A stretch of DNA of 64,000 nucleotides from Apoda limacodes (GCA_946406115.1 OX291545.1:6758001-6822000), one strand, 5' to 3'. Shown: positions 32,541 to 45,590, counted from the stretch's first letter. Notes: generated from the letters alone by a model not told the origin. Numbers and translations are program-made.

Positions 32541-33879
32541 TTGATGGGTATAACTTTGTTTAAACAAAAACTAATTGGTGGCGGTATCTTTAATTTATTC
32601 ACTTGTAAACTCATTACTTCACCTAGCGACAACATGACACAATTTTAACTTCAGTCCTTTTACATTATAGACAACTAATTATGTTACTCGATTTTGTGAA
32701 CTTAACCTCTATGCAGTTTGTGAAGTAAAATTTTGGAAGTACCCAAATGTTTTTTGAGTATTGTCATAATACCTATTTACGATAGTTAAAGAATGTTTGT
32801 CATGTATTAGTTATTAAACTAAACTTTAGTTCGCGCTCAGATATTAATATTATATATAAGTAATTTTATGTATATCTCGTAAGTAACTAGAGCATAAATC
32901 TAGAGTTCATAATAGGTAGCTTCTTTCCAAAAAAAACCAAAAGCGAGATATTTAAAGTGGTTCGAAAGTTAATTATTTATTTAAACTATAAGTAGGTACA
33001 TACAAAACTGTCAACCTGCCAGCAAGACTACAATTTGTTTGATTTTCTTACAGTCAATTAGAATATACGTTTATATTAATTATCTTAATTTGTTAAAATA
33101 GCTTAAAATTCAATTCAATTACAAACTCATCACATTTTCCGTAACATGAATTCCAGAGAACATTGTTCCCTCGACTCTTAGATAGAGTTGTACATACTGA
33201 AGTACACTCCAAGCTCGAAGTAAACCAACACAAGTACCTTCTTGAGAAAATGTAATTAAGCTTTACACTGATCCAAATTAAATTAAATTCTGGAAAACAC
33301 AGATTTACGCCCTTTAAGGGTCTGTAGCTAGATAGCAAATAAGGAACCCTTATTATTTAATCATGTGCTTGCGTCCATTCCAATGCCGCAAAAATAAGGC
33401 TTCATAAATACCTACTTCCAACAAAAATGGAATAATTTTCATTCTACAGAACTCTAACATAAAATGTACAACTTGCACTTCAAAGTTTCATTATTAACAA
33501 AAGGCGAAGGTAAAGCGACAAATGTTCGATGCCTGTGTACAGCTTTTATGAATGTATGCGATATATAGACACGCTCTAGGTATATAATATACATGCCTAC
33601 TATATTTATATGTAGATAAATCTAAAGTATTTCAAGACACACATCTTTGACTGCTGAAGTGTCCATATTAGTAAATGACTTATATTTTGATATTATTTGC
33701 TTATTTGTTTTGTAATTTCAACAATTCAAACAAATAATTACAAAATTAACAAACACGCTATTCTTGCCCAAAAAAATAAATAAATCGTGTAATAATAACT
33801 AACACTACTTATTTGAAAAAAAAAAAAAATTAACAAAACTGCTTCGTATGCTTCTTAGCAAACAAACACTTTTCATTTG
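32541..33879. other. AT-rich sequence without recognised genes
   Basis: The minus-strand frame at 33093-33338 has no domain. Nothing else seen. Confidence 0.4.
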
Positions 33880-34040
33880 ATATCCGTGACCGACTGACTA
33901 ATATGACTATAACAAACAACCCGAACTACATGGTTTAGAGACTTGAAATTTTGCACAGATGTTTCTGTTATAACGTTTGCAAGAACTAAGAAAGGACGCT
34001 GCTTAATTCATCCTCTGAGAGGGAAAAATAGAGAAAATTC
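33880..34040 (+). repeat. dispersed repeat, GACTTGAAATTTTGCACAGA type
   Basis: GAGACTTGAAATTTTGCACA, AACTAAGAAAGGA and CTCTGAGAGGGAAAAAT follow the pattern of a common lepidopteran repeat recalled from memory. The ends are uncertain. Confidence 0.4.
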
Positions 34041-36500
34041 ATCATTTGTAAAGTGAGATGAATAACAATTGGTATTCAGCCTCAAGATTCACAATTAATG
34101 TCCTCCTTTTTCACCGATTTAAAAAAAACGTACCCTAGAATCAAAGTAAGGGATATTTCTTTTTATGATAATTGCGATATTTTTGCAGGTAGATACATAA
34201 AAAGTGAAAAGCTTTCTTGTTTTTCAATAGTCCACACGGACAAAGTCGCGGAAATAAGAAAGTAGTAAAAATACAAGAAAAATAAAGTTTCCCTTTGTCA
34301 TGTTCTATTCGTTCCCATTTAATTTTTCTGATAATTACCACGTTACCACGAGCACCTTAACTCGGCTCTTCAGCAACCCAATAACTTTTATGTAACCAGT
34401 TTATTTCCAAGCTACTAAACTACTGGTAATGACTAACACTGCCGAGCCACAAACTATTCCACCTATAAAGTTTTATGATGTTCTCAGTATAAATTAGTTA
34501 AGGTTGGAACTACTTAAGAATAAACTGTCATTGACAAATTGAATAGGTATCTTTAACTAATAAAAGAAAAATAATATCAATTGTTATTAAAATCAACTAG
34601 GATAAGTTAGATTCGGTAAAGAAAAATATTAATAAAAAATAAATATTGGCATACAATTATTTTATAGTATAAGTATTTTTTATGTTTTAGGATGGTGTTC
34701 AAAAGATTGTTAGACAGAAATCCTAAATACATCTATAATTAAGTCAAAAGGAAAACTATGGACTTATACCTACATTGGTCTCTTCTATTGAAAAACTAAA
34801 TACAATATAATTGATTTACATGGTAAAAATGTAAAGAAACTAAATTTAAAATTATGAGGCAAGATACAAAATATGTATAAAGGAAGGTACTTAATTGGAA
34901 TAATAATCAGCGTATCAAAATAAAGGAGCTGTATTCACTATTGATTTTCTTACAAACTACCTTCATTTATTAAAGCTTTACGGTATTGGAAATTTAAAGG
35001 AATAATTTACAGATAATATATATCTGTACATCTTTAAATAAATAGACAGGATTTGCGAATGGCTCAGAAGAGATAAAGGTAGTTCATTATACATATATAA
35101 TTATCTCTTTCCTTATCAGAATGGCAAAGAGACGTTAATTCATAACGAAATTACACAATTTATGAAAGGCCTTTGGAAACGAGTACTTGCTCCAGAGGCT
35201 TAAAACAAATCAGTTCGTTTTGTTATCAAAATTAAATTATATACACACATAACATCACGCCTGTTTTCCGAAGGGATAACCAGCTACTAAAGACTATTTG
35301 CTACGATCCTGGCAAAAATTTTGCTTTATCTACACACACGTGTCAATGCTTTCAGGTTTGACGGATTAAAGTACTCTTGACGTCGCCTTTTCTGAAAACG
35401 GACTGAAATTGATCGATATAAATATCTTATTTCTCGCCATTGTCCCACTATCTTTTCTTCCACTACAACGTTGCATTCTGATACAGTTTAATTCCTCTCA
35501 TAAACCATAACTTTCCAAAAATTGAGCAAAATATCATCATTAGTTTTCAATCAAAAGGCCGACTAACATTTTTAAGGATTAAACACACTGGGTTACCAAT
35601 TTCACCGGCGTAGGTTAATTTGTCATAAAAGAAATGTTGAAAATTTTACGTTTCTAGTTTCAGTTATTTCGGCTTAGCGTTAATAGGCTTTAAACATCTG
35701 TGCAATGTAGATCCTAATCATCTTGAAATCACATAATTTTAACTGACTTTAAATAAAGAGCTGATAACTGAATATTCGCCTATTTTTATACCGAGTATTC
35801 AATAATTTCTAACGTAATTGTGCCACAAACTACTCCAGCAATTATTTTTTATGAAGACCTTGCCCATAAAATGTTGCTCTGCTCCACGTGATAAGCGACT
35901 TTCGGAGGATTAAATATAGTGGGGGACGCGTAGCTTGTCTACTAACTAGTAGTTTTACTAATTAGTAAATGCCTACAAATGAGAAGCGTTAGCTTACATA
36001 AAAACTTAGACATAATAGTTTTAATTGCGTGATAAAATGTTTTTTTCTTGTTTCTACAAAATGTTAATACATATCTTTATAGCAATTATTGTTACCTATA
36101 CGTTTAGGTAGCCTAAAGAAATGCAGTCTTAAAAATCTTAGAATAATTGACTTCAAACCCCCCAAAAAAAAAAAATGTTTTTTAATATATATCTGACGGA
36201 TATCTTGGCTGTGCCATAATACGATTAATATACCTCAAGAATTTCTGATTTTTAAAATATAACTCATATGCAACCAAACCAAACCAAGGCTTTCCGGTGA
36301 CTCATGCGTGCTTCAAATCTCTATTTACGACTGACGAGGAGCGGAACGGCTGTCCAGAGTGGTTGCATATTTTTTATATTATGGAAGTATTGTTATATAA
36401 CTTTAATCGTAGTATTGTACATGCCAGTATATCTTTTAGTTCAAGATATATACAGATATACCGACATAATGTGATGACCTCGTGTGAACTTAGTAGATCG
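34041..36500. other. AT-rich sequence without recognised genes
   Basis: Open frames at 34141-34341 and 36297-36503 have no recognisable domains. This is one of the longest stretches with no mobile-element signature, and could be intergenic or intronic. Confidence 0.4.
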
Positions 36501-36690
36501 TAAACGAGCAGACGTGTACCCTGGTACCTTACCAGGTAAATGAAAATCATCACAAGACAAACATTGTGTGATGAACATATTTGTATCTTTTTTAAAAAAA
36601 AAAAGTGTCCATTGTCTGGTATCCATAGTTTGCTCTGAAAGGTAGCTTTTCTTAGTTTGGGACCAGATGGCGTTGTGTGTAACATTTTTT
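36501..36690 (+). mobile_element. SINE body (same family as 40862-41045)
   Basis: Shares ACAAGACAAACATT, TGTCCATTGTCTGGTATCCA and TTAGTTTGGGACCAGATGG with the copy at 40862-41045, and the ending matches the Bm1-like SINE tails of moths. The tRNA head is degraded (no good B box), and an A run interrupts the middle at 36594-36604. Confidence 0.65.
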
Positions 36691-38280
36691 TTATAATTAT
36701 TTTGTATTTAAATATTTAGTCACCACCACCGCCATCGTCTTATTTTTGCACCACTCATCTAAAACCACAACCTTCCGGTTTACTGTCTATGTTCTTGGGC
36801 CGCCGAGGGTTCATTTACCGATTGGCACGTAAATGGGAGCGGTTAGGTAGTAGTTACGTATTCTATACATATATTTTTCCCTAACATTTAATATTAAATA
36901 GAACTAGAAGTGTATAGAAAGACCACTATGTGTAATGTATATCGAAAACAATTTCACCAAAATTGCTAAGTCTATAATGATATTTTATAACCGTAATATA
37001 TACTTTGACGTGCTTTCTAGTAGCGAGTTAATAATTGACACTTTATCCATCAAAAACTGTACTATCAGCCAACTTCCAATGTTTGTCAGCTAAACGAAGT
37101 ATCTTGATCTCAAATCTCAAACATATAGGTATATCAATATCCATGCTTATGTAAATTGTCGAATTAGTTGTCAAATCTATAATCGATGGTTAAAAACTGA
37201 GGCTATGACAAGGTATATATTTATTTTAAATAGCATGGTGAGGTTTTAAAAGTCCTCTTTTAGTAATTAAATTCATATATTTAAACAAGCTAGATTATTG
37301 TATTCTGCACAAACACACGTAAACTCGTACATAAGACATACCTGCACACACACATACACACACACACACACATATACACATAAATACGTAATCACTTCTT
37401 GCTTTAATGCCGTCACTCATAAAAGTTTTAGAAAAATTACTACGTGGTAAAATAAGAGGGGATGTTTTAAAAATTTATATTCTATTACAAAATATAAATA
37501 GTAGCTTTAATTAGTAGAAATTCAAGATTTTGAATAATAAATTCGCTTACTTTGTTGGAAATTACAAAGACGCGAGGGACTGAAAAGTGTTTTTAAGTCT
37601 CAGACAATTAAATTATAACTAACAACTCAAATTTTGAAAGAAAAGTGTCAAAGACAAAAACTTATAATAATTTCCTATATGCCCTCAATACTGGGGCTCA
37701 TGGTTTAGGCAATAGACCACCTTGCTGGTCTACTGCATGTTGGCGGATGGAATAGCAAGGATTTAGGATCGACAATGCAGTGTGGGTTTTTTTACGTTTC
37801 TTACAGTAATAAATATTAATACTATAAAGATATTAATAAAAATTTGGAAAAGGAATAGCTTATTTATTTATTAATGAAGCACTTTAATACAAAGAAATAA
37901 AATAAACTAATAACAATTACACGTTTGTGTACAAAGGCGGACTTATCACATTATGCGATTTCTTTCAGTGAACCTTTGGGTGTGGTAGGTAATTTGGTGA
38001 GTAAACATGAACCGGTAGTTTTTAATATATAATAATTTGATTTCAAATACCCTTCAGCAGCTTTTGAAAGGGACCAGAAAGGACCCAAAGGGATAGCTCG
38101 CAAGTCCGATTTTGCAGATGAATTGGAATAAAGCAGCACTTAATTTGGGTTTTGATTTAGAAATATTTGTATCCTTATTGATTTTAATTCTGATTTGAAA
38201 CCGGTTACTCAGTGACCGCAGTCCGCTTTTTCGAGCGAACACAAAATCACCAGAATCGATTAATTGTGCAATCCACAACT
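36691..38280. other. AT-rich sequence with a (CA)n microsatellite
   Basis: CA-rich simple repeat at about 37345-37380 (CACACACACA interrupted by TA). Frames at 37951-38278 on the minus strand have no recognisable domain. Confidence 0.45.
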
Positions 38281-38465
38281 TAACATCCCCCCGACCGACC
38301 TCGGCATGGTCGTAAAGCTATTGTTAGGCGGCCTCGGTACGTACTAACGGCCCGAGATGACGTTCTCGCTATCCGGATAGCGAGATTAGTCTCAACGACT
38401 TCCGCTAATAGGGCTCTCCTTCAGAGTCTCGCCCCAAAAGCCCGGTGAAGCAGTAATTGTAGATA
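38281..38465 (+). repeat. GC-rich dispersed repeat (copy 2, variant)
   Basis: The 3' end (CAGAGTCTCGCCCCAAAAGC, CCGGTGAAGCAGTAAT) matches the same end of 1621-1790 and 63825-64000. The 5' part (CATCCCCCCGACCGACCTCG, CTATCCGGATAGCGAG) is different, so this is another subfamily or a chimera. An 18-bp hairpin, CTCGCTATCCGGATAGCGAG, lies at 38367-38386. Confidence 0.65.
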
Positions 38466-40191
38466 ATTATTAAAAGAGTGATTTCATTTTAATTGATTAT
38501 GAACCTTATTACATCTTTTAACATAAAACATGTAACAAAATTTCAGAAACATTAAAATTCCACTAAAAAGTAAAAAAAACAGATGGAATATTGTGCTTGT
38601 TGCAAATTTTTGTATTCATGCGTATGAATGTGTAAAGGCCAATTTTATTTAATTTTTTTTTATTTTTAATGTAGTTTCGCAGTCGGTTTATTTTTAAAAG
38701 GTAAAGAATTATAAAATGCAATGTCAAACGTCTACTTGATATTTCGGCAGTGTTGGCCGTTAGCAATGCAAACAAAAGTTACAACACTTAAGATCTAGTA
38801 AAGTGAATAAATAGTGAAATTATAGAATGAATGATGACATTTATTATAACGTTATGTACAGGTACTAGAATAAAAATATGTATACGAATGTATGTCGACA
38901 AAAACAAAAATCGAGTTTTTTGAGACAAGGTAGGCAAAACGCTCTTAAAACCCAAATATATACTATTTCCCATGTTTTCAGGTTTTATAGGAGCTTAGTG
39001 CTTAGTGCACTATTAATTATTCGAACTGTATAACATTCACTTAATTTCTTGTTCTGAGTCTCAACGTGTGTAGGGATCATCGGCAGGGGTAATTTGGTTA
39101 CTGAGTCTGTGGTGAATCTATGGATATATATCCATTTAATCGTCTCTAGCGTTCGTAGTGTCGCCAATGTAAAAGCAAGGACAGTGTCTACATTCCTATA
39201 CACAGCACTTATTTTTTTACAATTGGTACTGTTTTGAGCTTTGTAGTTTTTTTAAGAGTTTGGTGTATGAATGCCAAGATTAGTGTTTATAATTGAGCAA
39301 GTTTTACATCGGGTTTGATTACAAGGTACGGTACCTTGGTTGTTAGTCGACTGTAATATTTGAAATTGTTTTGTATTAGACAGAATTTGTTTAAGTTCTT
39401 ATTTTGTTTGTAGGTTATACTTGGAGTTAAGGGTATTAAATTTTTGGTATCACTATGGTCATTTGAAATAGAAGCGAGATCTTGAGTTGTTGAAGAGTTG
39501 GTTTATCTGTTTATTAAGAAGTGTAGTGAAGGCATTAAATATTTTATTTTGGTAAGTGTTTTTAAGAATTGTAGTTATTACAGATTCTTTTACCTCTGAT
39601 GGATAACGAATTGGGATTGGGAAAAGGGATAGATTATAGATTTCTTGGTGTGTGGTGGATGACAGCTGTTGTTGTGTAGGTATTGAAGTCTATTAGCATC
39701 TAAAAATTAACATAAGTAAGTATTTTGTTGTTTTGCGGTAATTCTATGTTAACATCTAAAAAAGTTATTTTCTTATTAGATAATTGATTGAAGCAAAATT
39801 ATATTTATTGTTATTGGTTTTACTAATAATTTTTTTCAAGTTGGAAATAATACTAGTGCAGATAAGAAAGATAAAGACAATAAAATGAAGCCATAAAAGA
39901 GGTTTGTAGGTGCACCGAATTGAAATCTCTTCTTAATTTTCTTCTTCTATTAGAAGGTAAAGCAGGTGGATCATATTTAAATGATTGCTTAAATTTCAGC
40001 AATGACTCGATCATGTCAAAATTTTTGATGACAGATTTACTACAGTGGTAGCAGTAGCATCTATTTTCTCTTTTAGTTGATTTAAAAAAAAAAAACTAAA
40101 TGCTATAGTTAAATATATTTAACCTTATAAAATAAATATTATTACAACTGCTTACAAAGATTTTATTCATCTAAAGAAATATTTTTTTTAA
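38466..40191. other. AT-rich sequence without recognised genes
   Basis: Several minus-strand frames (38563-39203) lack any domain. From about 39200 to 39700 the plus strand is markedly T/G-rich and A/C-poor, with no explanation seen. Confidence 0.4.
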
Positions 40192-40350
40192 TTAGGTATC
40201 CAAAAAACTGGCGACGTTACCGCGTTGAATAGCCGAACTTATTTGATGGCAAAGTTAAGAGCCATCTCTCGGGTCTCCTGTAACCTCAATCAAACGTTTA
40301 GAAATCTCTTTTACAATTTTTTTTACTCAGGACCCCAGTGACCCAAATAA
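40192..40350 (-). pseudogene. REL-type LINE C-terminal remnant
   Basis: The minus strand, in a single frame apart from one stop, gives KIVKEISKRLIEVTGDPRDG, S, stop, LCHQISSAIQRGNVASFLDT and a terminal stop at 40192-40194. Just before it is LGHWGPE. This matches the C-terminus of the element at 48945-51048 (TAGPWCSEAKAFISDLSRRL...FYLTQRISLAIQRGNAASVM) and is the part downstream of its nuclease. The two copies differ at many residues (GDPRDGS versus QDPLVGF), so they represent distinct families or old divergence. The rest of the element is not visible upstream on the minus strand (40351-40860). Confidence 0.75.
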
Positions 40351-40861
40351 AATATTATAAATAAATATTATATTTACCTTTTCAAATGTGGATCTACTAT
40401 CTCTATATAGTAACAAAGAATAAAGCGAAATCCAGTTTTTAGGAGCATCATAATTTTTAAGTCTTAGTCTAGTCTTAGTTTAGAAATTTTAAGACTCAGA
40501 TAGTTTACTAAAACAATAATTTTTACGTACACTGTTTGCGAACGAAACCGGAAAATCGTAAACACTTTCATTACTCACCTACGAGTGAAATTTCGTGGAA
40601 AATTGAGGAACTCGTAAGTGTGACTCGCGCAAGCGGAAATACAATTGTTCAACTTCATATACAAGCTTATTTCCTTTTTAGTATTTTTCTTTTTCTGGAA
40701 ATTTGTGTTAAGAAGTTTACGTTTAATCGAATACCTAATAATGTTTATGTTATTTCATTTACGTTCGTAAGGTTTGCTTTTTAGTATATTTCGAAGATGA
40801 TAGTAATTGTATATATTAGTATATTTCAAAGATGTAAGTAATTTTTTTTTTTTTTTTTTAA
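40351..40861. other. AT-rich sequence without recognised genes
   Basis: The plus-strand frame at 40536-40784 has no domain. A T run ends the stretch. Confidence 0.4.
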
Positions 40862-41045
40862 ATTAAAATAACTCTGTGGCTTTGTGGGTAATAAAGTTGA
40901 CTGATGAATCGAAGGGCGTGTGTTCGATTCCCGTATACAAGACAAACATTTATGTGTAAACATGTGTGTGTGTATGTAATTGTATCCATTGTCGGGTATC
41001 CATAGTAAAAACTTTGTTTAGTTTGGGACTATATATGTTTAACGT
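40862..41045 (+). mobile_element. tRNA-derived SINE
   Basis: The head has an A-box-like CTGTGGCTTTGTGGGTAA and, about 35 bp on, a B-box-like GTGTTCGATTCCC. The body reads ACAAGACAAACATTTATGTG, then TCCATTGTCGGGTATCCATA, and the end TTAGTTTGGGACTATATATG. Same family as 36501-36690. An A/T-rich flank precedes it. This is not a functional tRNA: the 3' half does not form an acceptor stem. Confidence 0.7.
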
Positions 41046-42041
41046 CCAAAAATATTTAATATAAGCAAAAATAAGGCCCCTACAATTGATAATAAAAACA
41101 CAAACTAATCTACAGTGTAAACAAGCGTTTCAATAACGACAAATATTTGAACTCGACTCAAATACTTACTGTTGGCTCATATCTCTGTTGCCAAATAACT
41201 TTCGAATAGTGTTTGTATGTAACATCTCTACAACGCCAGTGACTTCACAATCTAAATGAAATGAACTACATCTTTTGATTACATATGTACGTATAAATAT
41301 TCAGAAATCAACTTTTTACGAGACTAAACATCAACCTGCGACAAAAAGACATTTCATCCTAAGTCAAACTTTTGACGCTAGATGGTATTAAGTGTTACTT
41401 ACTATATATACCTACCGGTAAAGTAACGGGACACTAGCGTCAGACTCCGAGTCCAGAAAAGTTTGTTGCACTTACGTTTTACAGTAAAAGTGCCCACTTT
41501 ACCTATATAGCAATAGTAGATGTATAATATTTAATGTTACGCTGCGACAATTTAATACGATCGCTCTTTTGTGTGCTATAAAATAATGCGGTACAGTGTA
41601 CGGTAATCAAGCTACGTTAGTCGTGACGTGAAGGAGAAGTAGTGCAAAACATACCTGTGTAACATAGCGGAAGCGAGCCAATTAGCGAGCTTTGTCCGAG
41701 CTTTACTAATGACGTGTTCCACTTAAGTTTGTGCGAAGTACCACCTCGTCTCCTACTAAACGTAAGGCTTCCTCACTTGACGCGTCTCATATGAATTGAA
41801 ACTTTTATGTCCATAAAAATATGAACACATAAATTTTATGATATTAACCAACTTTACTAAGTCCAATTCTGACTAACTTTAGTTCGTCAAGAAGAAATAT
41901 TTTTCTGCTTTAAGTGTTTTATTTTACCACTTTAGGACTAATGATACATATATGAAAATCTAAATTTATTTTTAATTAAAATTTTATTTATCGCACCCCC
42001 TGTCATCAATGTTTAGCATTGGCGTCAAAAATATCAAAATA
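41046..42041. other. AT-rich sequence without recognised genes
   Basis: GTCCAGAAAAGTTTGTTGCA (41451-41470) recurs almost exactly at 63261 (GTCAGAAAAGTTTGTTGCAT), possibly a small dispersed repeat. No gene. Confidence 0.4.
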
Positions 42042-42310
42042 TTTTTTTTTTTTTTTTATACCACTAAGTTGGCAAACAAGCCTACGGTCCGCCTGATGGT
42101 AAGCGATCACCGTGGCCTATGGACGCTTACAACACCAGGGGTATTACTCGCGCGTTGCCGACCCTTCAAAAATCCAATAACTTCTTTCTTGAAGAACCCC
42201 TGTAGTCCTTACATACTGTAGTCCTTAGAGAAAAGCTCATTCCACAACCTAAACGTTCGCGGAGGAAGTTTCCCTGAAACTGCACTGTACGCGACTAGAG
42301 AAAAGAAGGG
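42042..42310 (-). mobile_element. CR1-like LINE 3' end (longest tail copy)
   Basis: After a T run (42042-42058) the complement encodes GKLPPRTFRLWNEL, then FFKKEVIGFLKGRQRASNTP and GVVSVHRPR, the C-terminus of the CR1-like ORF2 in nearly readable form, followed by the common 3' tail. A short local duplication (AAGGACTACAGTATG and TAAGGACTACAGGGG) lies in the middle. Minus orientation, 5'-truncated. Confidence 0.85.
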
Positions 42311-42885
42311 TAAAACAGAGCGGATAATTTTGCGCATAATTTTATGCCTCTATGAAACCAGTTATGTGAACCATACTTTAGAAGTAACAGATAAATAATT
42401 ATTGAGTTCACATTACTGTTTTCCTAATATGCTTTAGATTTATTTAATGAGTCTGTTTCACACTAAGCGTCAGTTATGGTACATACTAATGTATATTTTA
42501 TACAATCTTAAATTATAAATAAATATTAAAAATGCGGTCACTTAATACACTATCAACTTTTGTAAATCTATCGTACACTCAAGCAACTATGCTTTACTTA
42601 ACTACACTCGCTGTTTCAATCGATTATCGTCCAACACGTCTCTGCACGTCTGCACCAATTATCTTAAGAGCACAAAGCATCTCAATCACTAGCACCCGTA
42701 TAGTCGGTGGACGTAATGCCTTATTCATGAGCACTTCCACTAAAGCGGATGACATAGTCGGCTTTTCAGTCAGAGCCTAGTGTTGTGCTTTGCACAGTTG
42801 AGCAAATATTAAATAAAAAAGAGTTCAAACTTATTTTTTTATCTTATACTAGCTTTAACTATTTTTTAACTCCTGATGTAAAAAG
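42311..42885. other. AT-rich sequence without recognised genes
   Basis: The plus-strand frame 42532-42780 is compositionally less AT-rich than its flanks, but its translation has no recognisable domain and no splice context was found. Confidence 0.35.
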
Positions 42886-43110
42886 AGGGGATATAAGTTT
42901 GACCGCTATGTGTGTGTATGAGTGTGTATGTCTGTCTGCGTTTCTGTCTGTGGCACCGTAGCTTTTTAACGGGTGAACCGATTTGGATGCGGTTGTTTAG
43001 TTTGAAAAAAGGGTTTTCAAGCAGTGGTTCTAGGACATGTTTCTTCAAAATCAGTTCAGCCGTTTCTAGGTTATCAGCTCTTCTGATAGCTGCGGTAGGG
43101 TTCCTAGACG
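42886..43110 (+). repeat. dispersed repeat, GGCACCGTAGCTTTTTAACG type (copy A)
   Basis: GTGTGTATGTCTGTCTGCGT, GGCACCGTAGCTTTTTAACG, GGTGAACCGATTTGGATGCG and ATCAGTTCAGCCGTTTCTAG form the typical sequence of a common lepidopteran repeat. A related copy B follows at 43165. Confidence 0.6.
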
Positions 43111-43164
43111 ATTTTTTTATAGCACTAAGATGGCAAACAAGCTTACGGTCCGCCTGATGGTAAG
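43111..43164 (-). mobile_element. CR1-like LINE 3' tail (short copy)
   Basis: T run, AGCACTAAGATGGCAAACAA, GCTTACGGTCCGCCTGATGG. Only the last 50 bp of the element. It is wedged between two copies of another repeat. Confidence 0.8.
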
Positions 43165-43400
43165 AATTGGGTATTTAATTTACATTCAAACTTATGTGTG
43201 ACCTAAAATTCGAATCACCCATTACACTCTTGAAAACTTGGAAGTCTGTTTGTGACCTCGTGGCTCCCTAACGAATGAACCAATTTTGCTAGGCATTTTT
43301 TTTTTTATAGATGATGTGATCGAGATGGTTCTTAACTATGATTAATGAAGATCAGCCCAGCAGTTTGGAGCCCAGAAACTGATTTCCTACTTGACAAAAA
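43165..43400 (+). repeat. dispersed repeat, diverged copy B
   Basis: GAAGTCTGTTTGTGACCTCG, TGGCTCCCTAACGAATGAAC, CAATTTTGCTAGG and ATCAGCCCAGCAGTTTGGAG follow the same plan as copy A at 42886-43110 but are strongly diverged. Confidence 0.45.
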
Positions 43401-45590
43401 GTTTTTACCAACTTTTATGTATCTGATTGATAGAAATTTTGGTGTACTGTTCTTTAGTGGTATTTCCAGGATATAGCAACCTTAAGCTGATGATGCGGCA
43501 TCAAGAAGTCTGCGGGATACCCAAATCCTCCGCAACTTACAGCAGATATCTGCAACTGTAGCACTGTATATACATTCTTGAGAAAACGTACGTACAAAAC
43601 ATCATGTGTAACAATATAAGTATGAAAATAGCTTTTATATATTCTGGTATTTTGTTTTTATTTTCATAGGTTGGGAAGAATTCCAATACAGCCACAAAAT
43701 GTTTGATTTACGATCTTCAACATCCTTGACCCTATATCACACTTGGGCATATACCCATGACGTGCATTGTTATATTAAGAAAATCTTTAGTTAATATGTG
43801 TTTAAGAACTCGTAGAAAGTATTTACGTGAATGCATGGGCTCTATCGAGTCGTCTTATGAGAGCTTATTTAAGAAGAAAATCGATTTGGGCTTGCTAGCA
43901 TCTTTAAGATATTAATACATACTTTGTTATTTCAACGCAGCTGTAGTCTTTTGCAGTTCTTAAAACCAAAGCAGCTGAGTCCACTAACTATGTTTTAGGT
44001 TTTTTGGCTAATTGGGTCATTAATTTCCTTGCCTTTGACGCAAAAGACTGCTTTGAGCGAATGCTTATTTATCTTCGTTAGTCAACAAAGGTTTCTATTT
44101 CATGTAGCCTGACTGTTGTAATTACATTTTGTAAGATGGCAGATCGATATCATTTGAAGAATCGTAAACGTTGACGCATACGGCAGGTAGTCATGGACTT
44201 CTGCAAAGACACCTTATCAAATAGTTTAGTCGTTATCCTAAACTAATACAATGTATTCTAACCACTATTGCTTTATGTATAAAAACGTATAAGAATATCA
44301 TATAGTGATGCAGATGAAACAGAATCCACAGTAGTCGGCGAGGGCCTTGTGGTCTTAGCGTCTGCCCCATTTAAGGGGCCCTAGCGGTCGATCACGGAGT
44401 CTTTTTCTAAAATTATCATGCTCACACCACTGGCTTTTCCAATAATATCGCGAGGGAACCTGTACGTCGAAAAGACTTATTTGCACAAGGTCCAGATAAG
44501 TATACTCTCTATAACATACGCTAGTGCCTCAACAGTGCGGACGTATTAAGGCCGGTAGCATTTAGCTGGCACCTTTATAAAGTTGTGAAGATGGAAGATC
44601 GTTACCAGGCGATATGGTAAGCCTGGAGACATCCGTTGTCCATTCATCTTTTTGGTTCGGTTCGTATAGTTTATCATGACGTTTATCCGAATAAATTTTG
44701 ATTGTGCTATGAAAGTCTTAACATTCAATTCATTCATTCATCGCCTTTGATAAAATTCGACAACATTACGGTTCTGCGACAAAATGTATGTCTGGCTAGA
44801 CACCACCCAACTAGCCATATGTGTCGATATAGGCTACACTCGCACCTACCTCAAGATTGCTCTATCTAGACGTCTGCGATGGCTGACTCAATGGAACGAT
44901 TGAACGTATGACGTCAGCCTTGCTTGTATGATCCGCTGCAATGTGGCCATCTTGCTATCAATATCACAATAATGAACACCTTACAGGTTTGGGACAATCA
45001 GATATTGCGTAAAACCATCACGCTCATCTATTGTAAAAACTAGTATACTTATATGTGTGTTGGACGTTAACGTGGAGATATAAATTAGTGATGAAGTATA
45101 CGAGTGAAACACTGTGTAATAGAATACAAAGGACTTGCGGCGACGAGGAGCAATTTGTCATGGTGTTATACACGCGATGACACCTGAATGGAACAGCTTT
45201 AGCTGAACATGTGTCTGTTTTCTCACAGTTATCATTTTTTGGGGTGTATGTCTATTTTAGTATGTGCCAGGATAAATGGTCAAAGCATTCATCTGTCGGT
45301 CGTAGATGTTAGTGTTTATTTTTATTTTTTTATTTAGATGTTGCAAATTTAAACTAGACCTCTCCTAAAACTATTTTTTTTAATATAAGTAAAACAGAAT
45401 AAACAACTTAAAAGCATGTGCTGCACTTAAGGTATTGTTAAGCTATCGGGATAAATCTGAAAGTTTCCGGTAAAAGGTTGTTCTTGGTGTTATTTACGAA
45501 TTATGCATCAAGTTTGAATTGTTTTCTGTAGAGTTGCTTAAACTTCAATGATTATGTAGGATATTTGGGAACACGGGTTCCCTGACTCCG
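43401..45590. other. unassigned sequence
   Basis: GC-richer patches occur at 44330-44400 (CTGCCCCATTTAAGGGGCCC) and 44790-44960. AAGATGGCAGATCGATATCA (44141) and AAGATGGAAGATCGTTACCA (44588) are similar and about 450 bp apart. No readable protein domain was found. It may be a decayed retroelement. Confidence 0.3.

Noticed and set aside
40862..41045. a true tRNA gene
   Set aside because: As above: only the promoter boxes of a tRNA head survive, followed by SINE body.
42532..42780. 82-residue plus-strand frame as a gene
   Set aside because: Somewhat better composition than the surroundings, but no domain, no initiation context and no splice signals.
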